This document shows, piece by piece, positions 22,101-30,699 of a stretch of 64,000 nucleotides of DNA. The stretch spans positions 1,364,001 through 1,428,000 of the forward strand of contig JAETXT010000008.1 of the NCBI GenBank assembly GCA_019188255.1, given 5' to 3'. A program made the position numbers and the translations under genes. The notes below the pieces were generated by a model. It saw only the letters and a program-made list of their open reading frames with translations, ran no database searches and was not told where the DNA came from. Positions within the stretch are counted from its first letter, which is position 1, and each line of letters begins with the position of its first letter. Origin of the DNA: Verticillium longisporum. Its lineage: Eukaryota; Ascomycota; Sordariomycetes; Glomerellales; Plectosphaerellaceae.

Positions 22101-23916
22101 GGTTCGTAGTCGGGAGAGAAGGAGCGCTTGTATCCTTGCGCTTCGCGCTCTGGGGTGGAGGGCCTAACGGCCTCGGGCTCGGGCGATGCTTCCGCATTTT
22201 GGGCGGTAGTTTGGAATGGGTGAGGTGCATTGGGTGTCACCGGGCTACCCTTGAGGTATGGGTTCATAACCCTACGCAGACTGCTGACCGGGCTCGGTTC
22301 TGGCTTGACGGCAAGCTTCTCCTTGCTTGGAGGAATCAGGAACGGGGGCGGCACCGCAGAGGGCATGGGAGGCTCAATGCTCGGAGCAGGAACCGGTGGC
22401 ACTGGTGGTTCGGCATTCGATTTTTTCCTTCTCCTGAAAAAGGACGAGGGCTTCTTGTGAAGAACAGGCTGGTGTGACTGGGACGAAGACGTGTCTCGCG
22501 AGGGAGGGGTTGATGATGACTTGGCCTGACTAGCACCGTTCTGGGGGCGGCTGCCGGGCCGGTTTTCGGTGTCATTGGCACTGGCCTGTGCCGGCTCAAC
22601 ATTGTTGCTGGCAGAGTTACTCTTAGACGAGCCAAACACTCGCCTGAAGAACCCTGGTCGCTCTTTTGTTTGCGACGGCGGCTGTGTTGGGGCAGGTGCT
22701 CCGTGCACGGGAACCTTCGTCTTCTCGTACCCAATATGAGGCGCCGGCGCTGAGTCGGGTTCAGGCGTTGGCGTGTTTTGGCGTATCGACTCGCGCGTCA
22801 TGGTATTGCTCTTCGAATCGGTCTTGCGGCTTGTTGCTGTGCTTTTCGCAGATCGGGCAGATCGTTTGCGCTCGAGAGCCGGGGCCTGAGGCTCAATCGG
22901 TTCAGGGGTACAGGAGGGAAGGTCGGGCTCGTGATGACGGGAAAGCGACGCGGGCCGCCAGGGACAGTCGGGGTCGGTGCCGCGTCGTAGTCGTCGCTGA
23001 GGAAAGTGTTGGAGAACTCAACGTGCCAGGGTGCCTGTTGGGAGTTGTTGGTAGTTATTTGGGGTCGGTGGCCGTAATCGAAGCTCGACGATCGTTTGCC
23101 GAAACCGTGAGCCCAACGCTGACTGCTGAGCACCTGGGCGTAGCCGGCGTCGACGCTATTTGTGCTACTGCTCTTGCTTCCTTTACCACCGCCTCGTGAG
23201 TGCATGTGCCGGGGCGTGCCCGGGGTGCTGCGAATGCTGTTAATGCGGCCGAGGTTCGTCTGAAAGTTCGAGCTGCTGTTGCTTCTCCTGCCGCGGGAGT
23301 GCTGGCTAGAATATCGGCTGGAATCGTCGGCGCCGTCAAAGTCGGAGCTGTAGGAATAGCCGTGTCCGTTTGCGCGCCTGTCTCGACCTGCCGTCGCTCG
23401 TGCCAATGGGTCGGCGTCGCTGTTGTACACGTAGCCTTGTGATGCGTCGTCAAACAAAGCGCCTTTGCCGTTGCCGCTGATTGTACCACTTCCACTCGCG
23501 TTCGTTCCAAGAGATGGCATAGAAAATTGGTCGAGGGACATGAGCATATTGGTCATCAAAGAGTCGCGTGTCACCTGTCTAGCGGGTAGGGACAGGTCGT
23601 GGGAGTCCCGGGCCCGACTGTAGGCGGGATTTGTGTTTTCCTTATTGGACATGTCTGTGTCGATTGGCGTCGGCGTCTCTAAAAAGGAGTCGTCTGCATT
23701 ATGGGTGGAGTAAGAGGGTGCTTTAAGCGCCCGCGGTGCTGGCTTTTTGGGGACCTGTGCTGATGTCTTGGATTTTCCAGGGGGCGGTAGGGGATCTGCG
23801 TCGCACAGTGACTTGTCGCGAGAGACGGCGTGGGTGTTGGAATCGTGCTTGGGCGAGGTATCAATGTTGAGATCAGGGCGACGACGGCGTCGTTGATTCG
23901 AAGTATCGCCAGACAT
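19200..23916 (-). CDS. Sec7-PH Arf guanine nucleotide exchange factor (Syt1/EFA6-like)
   Basis: About 1,555 residues. The start MSGDTSNQRRRRRPDLN opens a long disordered Ser/Pro-rich region. The Sec7 domain lies near residues 770-925 and includes FRAETQQVDRIL (catalytic glutamate finger), RWCDCNPNHGF and IMLLNTDLHLADI. A PH domain follows near residues 1190-1330 (WVKEGMVTHKHHLDG...WTEVFAVVQKG), then a helical tail. The protein would activate Arf GTPases on Golgi, endosome or plasma membrane. The intron at 21214-21264 (51 nt; GTCAGC, GCTAACC, TTGACAG) has no stop and is a multiple of three; splicing joins GFKAS to DVIHTICYS. Two frame changes are unexplained: at a C4 run (plus G, 22915-22918) and near a C5 run around 20739-20743. 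One extra C at each makes a continuous protein. Because the gene is conserved, assembly errors seem likelier than decay; 26-nt and 50-nt introns are weaker alternatives. Confidence 0.85.
21214..21264 (-). other. 51-nt in-frame intron within the Sec7 domain
   Basis: Donor G|GTCAGC, branch GCTAACC and acceptor TTGACAG are all good. The length is divisible by three and no stop occurs, so a retained transcript would insert 17 residues between the NHGFK block and the NTDLH helix. Confidence 0.8.
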
Positions 23917-26900
23917 GACAATGGTGTAGGAGGAAGGACGAGGGGTGGTCGACGGGTGGTCGACGGGAAGGTCGCTTCGGGGTCAGGGTCAGGGTCGAAG
24001 AACGCTCAAAGGGGGTTATCTCATTTCGCAACCCGAGACCAAGTGGCAGAGATTCCAGAAGCGGGATCCGAAGTAGCGGGTCTCGTGGCGGGGGAAATGA
24101 TGATGGGCTGGCACTGTCTTGCAAGCCGGCAACCGATGTGTTCCTGGCGGGCTGGCGGCAGCGGCAGCAGCAGCAGCAGCAAGAGACAGAATAGAACACG
24201 ACAGTTGTGCAATGGGTCTCTGCCGCCGTGTCGTGATAATCAACATGTATAGCGAGCAGCCCCCCTACTTGGTTTATTGCTTTTTTTGCCTAGGCAGGGT
24301 GGTTCGTGCGTGCGCTGACAAGCTGATATGGCAAACGACTTGGTGTTGTAATGTCCAGTTTTCTACTGTCGCCGAGAAAGTCTACTCAAGGGATCGAGAG
24401 AGTGAAGAGAGTAGAGATGGTCGGTCAGTTGATTGACTTAATTGATCGATTGAGTGTAGAATGATTGGGCGCTTCGGTTGATTCGGTCAGGTATCAATGA
24501 TGAGGACAAATGCAGGGTAGAAGAGTAGGAAGAAACGGAGGCACGACATTCACTGCGGACAAGCAGGTATTGGAAGCCCCTAGTTGAACCGCTGCCCTGT
24601 TGTGCTGTGCTGCCTTGCTCCTTTGGGTCTTGATGTAGGTAGGTTTGTTGGCGAGTTGGCGAGGGGTGGTTGCAGCAGTAATGGGGTCAATCGTCTGTGA
24701 CCATGGATGGCAAAGGCAATGGCGGAGGCGGGTTGGAGAGCTGGACGGCTTGACCTGATCAGACATTTGGGGCTACATACCTAAGGTAGGTACTGTACCT
24801 ACCAGTTTACTGACTGCCTCCCTCGATACTTACAGACGAGCCAGCAAGCAGTCGGCAGAGAAGAGGGGGAAGGACCAGCACCTAGCTCCTACTCACCCAG
24901 CCAGCAAGTACATCGAACCTTGTGGTGGGCAAGATGCAGTGGCCCTGGGACGCTGCGCTGGCTCTGCGACTGCCCACTCAAAACACTGCTCGGGTACCTA
25001 AAAGAGCAGAGAGCACTAGCCCCAGTCCGCCGCAAAAAGCTGCAGCGGGAGATGAAGATCCATCGGCCGAAGCTTCACCCCAAGACGATTGCAGCAAGAG
25101 GTCCGACCTTTGCCTTCAATAGCACGTTTGGCCTCCCCCCATCTTTGCCAGCTGTCACACAACATCAAGGCCATGCCATCCGTGCTGACCACTCATTCCA
25201 TCCCCATCAGCCAAATAAACAGGGGCCCCATTCAGGGGTCACCCCCCTTTTCCGCACCGATTGGGACTGACAAGGCTACAGGGCCCACCAATCGAGCCAG
25301 GCCCCTGTGGCTGATCTGGGTGCTCCGTGCCGCAGCTGCTGGGTTTTCTGCCATGTGACTGACGGTGCCTATCATTCTGTGTCCTCAGCTCGAACATGTC
25401 AGCAAGTCGTTGGTCCTCTGAGAATCGTCACCCGAGTTTGAGCATCACCCATGAGGCACTACTGGTGTGAAGGAGGGGATGGGGCCGGGCAGGGACAAGC
25501 AGAGGACGGACGGCCGCCAGCACCAGAATACGGCGGTGGCCCTGCCGAAATGAAGTCATTAGCACGCGCAGCTAATGTTTCTGCTCCTGAGCAGAGCCCG
25601 GCGCGCTATGCAATGCATGCTGCTCGCTGCCACGACTTCCCCTGAATCGCGGGGTCCGTGTACCGGCCTTGGCATCGGCTCACCAAGACGTATGCCAGCC
25701 GGCGCGCGAACAATCATGAGGCTCGAAATATTCTGGGCGTGGTTGAAAGCTATGAGATTGCGCTGCCTAACAAGCAAGACTGTTTGCGCAGTGAAATGTC
25801 AACTCTTGGCTGCAGATGACGCTGTGCTGGGGGAACCAGCAGTCGTTTTCAACAGACATGCGTTCTCGCCCTCAAACACAGAGGGACGACTACCCCATGT
25901 CGTGCAGGCTGTGGTCCAAAAATATGATAACGAAACACAATTTCTCAGAAGAGCCTCATATTTACGAGACATCCATCCCTCGGCACAACGGACGGCCGTG
26001 TGTAGAGTAAAACAACAATGGAGGCTAATTCGGGGTCGTGATGGCTCCAACAGATTACGGCACCGGATTAGACATACGCCCACGAACTTGCTGAGCTATC
26101 TGCAGCCTCGCCAAGAGATGGCAATGGCTAACGTTGGGGGCTCTACAAGCATGATCAGCTGACAAGGCTTCACGAGTTGGCATGGTAGAGGAATCTCTGA
26201 ATAGCTTGGATATCGATCTGTGGTTGGCGACAGACTCCAAAGCGTGAGGGTCGAGCACGCCAGCGCCATTGTGTCAACAGGCAAGCTTCGGTGACATGAC
26301 GTCGCAGAGATCTCCTGGTACGGCAACACGTCCAGCAAGTCAGCCGTCCAGTGTTCCCTTGCAGCTGCATGTTGAAAGTATGCCGAGTGGAAAGGATCAG
26401 AAACAGTGTCGCGCAGGACACCTTTGAGCCAAGGCATATGCGTCCATCCTGCGGTCATGATTTCATTTCTTGCCTTTTGAGTTTGGGCGTATGAAAAGGG
26501 GCTATGATTCCATCCCTACCTAGCTAGATACGATGAAGGTCATGATACTCGGACTGGAGGAGACAGTGACATTGAAGCCGAGTGCCCAATTAATTGCCAG
26601 TCTCGTGCAACATCAGGATAAAAAGTCCGAGTCCAAAAGCGGCACTCATTTACCTCATAACAACCAACCGAAAGGCAAAACCAGCACCCCTTTGTGCTTG
26701 ATGCTTCATGATAGCTTCAGGAGTAGACATCTCCTTTGTCCAGAGCAGAGACACTTTGTAAAGGCTGCCCCTTGGAACCCGTCACTTCATTAAACTTGCA
26801 TTTGTCCTGCTCCTCTGCACCGCAACCTCGTCGCCCAAAGCGACCCTCTGGGCCGATTTTCAGGATCCAACTAGGCGCACAAATGCTCCATAGCCGCTGT

Positions 26901-27712
26901 GTCTCCTGCCAACACGTCGCATTGCATCGCTCCAGCACGAACTGACCAACAGTTCTTCCCTCCCCTCGACGAACGCACCCACACCACGCCCATCCTCCCT
27001 GTGTTTGCCCTTGCATCTGGGCTACATGTAGTCTCCACACAATATCGAGATGCGATTCGTCCGTCAGGAGTGAACGCCACGGAATGACCACCGCTCATCG
27101 CATCGTCAATGCGGGCGCCAGCTGGGCGAGTGCCTACCTAGATAGGTAAAGAACTGCCTCCACCAGGACGACGAGAGAGCCTCCCGAACCCCGCCTCCCC
27201 ACCGCCTCCGACCGTGTACCTGCATCCACCCGACAGCGCGTCGTCCGTCCTTGATTGACGGCACACGTGTACACACCGCCGCAGCCTCGCGGCATGCAAT
27301 GTGCCCTGCGTCTCGCTGGTGATGCATCGCACCGTGGCCTGAAACATGTCGCTGGCTGCCGTGTTACCTGTCTCGCAAGAGGAAGCGAGACCGCCGAGGC
27401 CAGGGCTCAGCGCTAGGGTACGGCAGGCGGTGTGGCGGGTGCGTGGTTGGCTTACTTTTGTTTCTCTTGGCCTGGAGCTGTCTCCCATTCATCGCCTGGA
27501 GTTCAGTTCCAGACCCTGTGCCTGCATCATGGTCAAGGCATGGCGGCAGGCTGTCACGAATCGGAGCCCTCTGATGAGGTATATTTGGGGTATACAACGA
27601 GTGATGAGGTCGATCGTGAAATAGAACGTGCCATACATATTAGTTTACTGTCTCGCTTATGCTAAAAAGGCTCTCTCAAATCAGTACCGAAAGACCGCCT
27701 GTCGTTCGCTTG
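23917..27712. other. 3.8-kb gene-poor intergenic region
   Basis: This spans the Sec7 gene promoter (minus) to the 3' end of the alpha/beta hydrolase (minus). The longest frames (25575-26162 plus, 195 codons; 26717-27091 minus) show no domain or codon bias and overlap equally long frames on the other strand. A CAG/GCAGCAG microsatellite lies near 24150-24183 and a TACCTA palindrome at 24785-24803. Several other TACCTA-rich words occur (26515-26530, 27135-27150). A non-coding RNA or long leader cannot be excluded. Confidence 0.45.
24785..24803. repeat. Perfect 9-bp inverted repeat GGTAGGTAC-T-GTACCTACC
   Basis: Two 9-bp arms with a single-base spacer, about 870 bp upstream of the Sec7 gene start. 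Related TACCTA words recur in this intergenic region. It could be a dimeric protein-binding site or a common fungal low-complexity motif. Confidence 0.7.
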
Positions 27713-29035
27713 TCAGTATCCAGGCAGCAATATCTTCTCTCTTTTCTCCTCGCCCTCTCCCTCGTCTCGCTCGCCCCTCTCTACTCTTGATCTCGTATCT
27801 AGTGGCGCGCCGTCTGCTACCTGAGTCTGATCGTTGACAGTCCCCACATCCGCCCGCGTCAACTTGGCTCCGTCGTCGCTGAGCCAGTGTCGCATGGCAA
27901 CGATGGCCGCCTGGTATTCCACTGAGACGCTCGCTTTGGGCGCGAACGGGGGTGGCTTGTCCCACGCGTGCTTCTCTCCCAGCACGACCCTCGAGGTGAC
28001 TGTGACACCTGCTTCGCGCAGATTGTCGGCAAACTTGAGGCCTTCAGTGAGAAGCATGTCCATCTCGCAAAGGCAAAGGTGTACCGGCGGCAGTCGCTCC
28101 ATGTACTCGAGCGGCATGAGCCCGGGGCTGAGGCGGGGGTCGTCGCGGTTGTCGTAGGGGATGGTAGGATGGATATACGAAGCGTCAAAAAGATCTGTCA
28201 TACTCTTGGGAAGCGTCTCGTGCGGCTTGACGCATAACCGGCGCTTAACCGGTCGACTCGTGGTGAAGTCGAGGAGCGGGTAGAACAGTGCAAGACCCGC
28301 GATCGAGGGAGACGATGAAATCTCATACCCCCAGCGAGAAGGGTCCTGAAGGATCACCCACGCGGCCAGTGAGAGGGTGCCGCCTGCTGAGAAGCCGGAA
28401 AGGAGGAGACGGTTCGAATCAACATTGAATTCCCCTGCACGTGCGTGAATCTGAAGAATAGAGTCGAGAGTATCTTCGACAGGGGTAGGAAATGGGTAGC
28501 CGGGGGCCAGACGGTAGTTGACGGAGAAGACAATGGCGTCGAGAGACTCGACCACGGCGCAGGCCCAGCGGGCATCATCTGTGCCTGAGCCCAGTATAAA
28601 GCCGCCGCCGTGGAGGTTGATCACACCGACACGCTTGACAGGGTCGGCGGCAGCACGGGCTTTGCTTGGCTGGGTGGTGGGCGATGGTTCGTACACGTCA
28701 ACTCGAATGGCGTCTTTACCCTTCCATTCTGACAACGTTGAGTCGAGATAGATGGTTCGTGACGGAGATGAGGGCGCGGGCGCAGAGCGGTTGCCCCAGT
28801 TGAAAGCAAAGGAGGCACCAGACCGCAAAGCCATGGCATTCGCTGACAGTCGCCATCGAGCGACATTTTCTAACGGATTCACATATTCTTCGTCGCAGGG
28901 CCCTTCTCCCGGCGTGCTGCGTGACGCAGAGCGTGATAGCTTGGCTGACAGGCGTGAACGCTTGCTGCTGCTGCTACTGGCTGAAGAGGTCGACTGACCT
29001 CCCGAGGTTGTGATTTTGCGCAACATGGCGCCCAC
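27713..29035 (-). CDS. Alpha/beta hydrolase of the HSL/arylacetamide deacetylase type; candidate ErdH
   Basis: A single-exon gene of 440 residues. After a Ser-rich, basic N terminus (residues 11-45) the fold begins. The oxyanion motif HGGGF is at 142-146, the nucleophile elbow GFSAG at 214-218 (Ser216), the acid Asp326 in CEMDML and the His356 in EKHAWDK, so the catalytic triad is complete. HGGG plus GxSxG places it in the hormone-sensitive-lipase-like esterases. The C terminus (about 400-440) is Arg/Glu-rich and charged. It is the divergent neighbour of the AspRS-DUF2156 gene 1.66 kb away. ErdS works with an ergosteryl-aspartate hydrolase (ErdH), also an alpha/beta hydrolase, so removal of aspartate from ergosteryl-aspartate is the most attractive role. 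That rests on context, not on a diagnostic motif; a general sterol or xenobiotic esterase is the alternative. Confidence 0.9.
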   Translation of the reverse strand: MGAMLRKITTSGGQSTSSASSSSSKRSRLSAKLSRSASRSTPGEGPCDEEYVNPLENVARWRLSANAMALRSGASFAFNWGNRSAPAPSSPSRTIYLDSTLSEWKGKDAIRVDVYEPSPTTQPSKARAAADPVKRVGVINLHGGGFILGSGTDDARWACAVVESLDAIVFSVNYRLAPGYPFPTPVEDTLDSILQIHARAGEFNVDSNRLLLSGFSAGGTLSLAAWVILQDPSRWGYEISSSPSIAGLALFYPLLDFTTSRPVKRRLCVKPHETLPKSMTDLFDASYIHPTIPYDNRDDPRLSPGLMPLEYMERLPPVHLCLCEMDMLLTEGLKFADNLREAGVTVTSRVVLGEKHAWDKPPPFAPKASVSVEYQAAIVAMRHWLSDDGAKLTRADVGTVNDQTQVADGAPLDTRSRVERGERDEGEGEEKREKILLPGY

Positions 29036-30699
29036 CGCGGGGTAGGAGATGACAGGTGCCAGGTGCAGATGCGGTGTGCGAGGCTCAAAATCGAAAAGAA
29101 GGTAGGGTTGCGATGCCGGTGATGCCGGAGAGTCAGCACACCACGTGGATGGTCGAGGTACAGGTACCTCAGGACGATTCGGGTCTTTCGGGTGCTTGAA
29201 GGGGGCCGACAGTTAGATATGGTCGGCGGAATGTTGTCGGGGAGCTTCGGAGGGCCGAGAAAAAGGGTGAGGACGGTGCGTGGCAAAGCGGAAGGTTGCG
29301 GCTCATCGAGGGATCTGTGATCGCTGTGGAAGTTCCCGTCATACGATGCCTCCCTCGGTCACTTCGTTCCTTTGTCGAGTTCATGTCGATACAAAGCAAG
29401 ACCTGACACAGCGCTCAATAGGTGGACACGCCATCTCCCTTCCGCTGGTGGGGAGCATGGCTTGGCGGGGAGGCTGAAGAGCCAACTTCATGTGAAGTGG
29501 AGTGACGTCATGAACCCTCAAACCTTCTTTCCCCATCACGTACTTTCTACGGAAGACGATTTGTGCTCAGCAGACGAACACTTCGGCGGGTCGCGCCTTC
29601 TGAAGCATGGGCCGGACTCGGCATGTCGTCCGGGCCGGGCAAGAACTACCCTGCTGCCCTTGCCCATTCCTGGTCAGCAGACCAAGGCAGTTCCAGAGGC
29701 AGGTAGGTGTACAGCAACGGAAGGCACGTTCGGCAACAGGCATAGAATGACAGGCGCTGTGCGAAAAGGCTGGGATTTTTTTGGGGCGGTGGAGGATTTG
29801 GTCCGGCCGTTCCGCAACACTTCGGCTTTTGCATCAGAGGGCATCACAATGTAATGCAAGCCGACCACCCACCAATCCCGGTTTGTCTCCCGGGCATACG
29901 TCCTACTCGCTGTATGTCCAGTTCTTGAGACGCTAGAAGCCTTACCGGGCGAGATGCTTGACCGACGTGGCAGTCGATCTGGTGGGAACCTTCGAGCTAG
30001 CATGTCCAGATGACTTCACTCATGAGGGAGCACCCTCCGGAAAGAGCTTGAAGAGCTTGAATAATGGAACCAGGGGCATAGAACAGGCACCATGACCAAG
30101 TACAGCGACTTGGCTGAGGCTTGTGGATTGCCGAGCCCCGTCCGACACGGTCGTGACGCCGGCCACGGACACGTCGACTCTTGGTCATGGCCCTGGTCTT
30201 ACCAAGCCTTTCCACCAAGATCCGAGATATCCATCCCACCCGCCAGTTTGCCAGCTTGGACGACGAACGCGGGCCCAGCTAGGACTCCGGACTGACTGAT
30301 CCTTTATTAACCTTTCATTGTCGCCTCCCGCCCTTCTTGTGTTTCTCTGCCAATGCTCATCATCGCGCGTAACCCAAGGGTCTTGGATCTGCCGCTTTGC
30401 CATCACATCTATCAACACACAACCACACGAAAGCGCCTACCTCGCACACACACCATCAGTCGTCGAGCGAACCTTGTCCCCTGAACGAACAATACCGGAT
30501 CGATCCAATTCGACCTTGCGTTCTGGTGCCCGAGTGCTGAAGGAGGCGCACTACTCACCATTCAGCCTTCACGCCCAACATCCCTGCACCACAGCTGCTG
30601 CCGGTAGTCCTGGCCTGGCCCTGTGCCTGGCAGTCTGACACTGCACACCCAACACCGGCCGTGACGGCTTTTAACCCCGCCGGCACTTGACAGCACATT
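29036..30699. promoter_or_regulatory. Shared divergent promoter region of hydrolase and erdS
   Basis: This 1.66-kb region contains no convincing frame. It must hold the promoters of the hydrolase (minus) and the AspRS-DUF2156 gene (plus). The last 400 bases before 30700 are C-rich with CACA tracts, as expected for a leader. No specific transcription-factor site can be named from sequence alone. Confidence 0.45.

Noticed and set aside
25575..26162. 195-codon plus-strand frame in the 3.8-kb intergenic region
   Set aside because: No domain, no signal peptide, no codon bias, and comparable frames overlap on the other strand.
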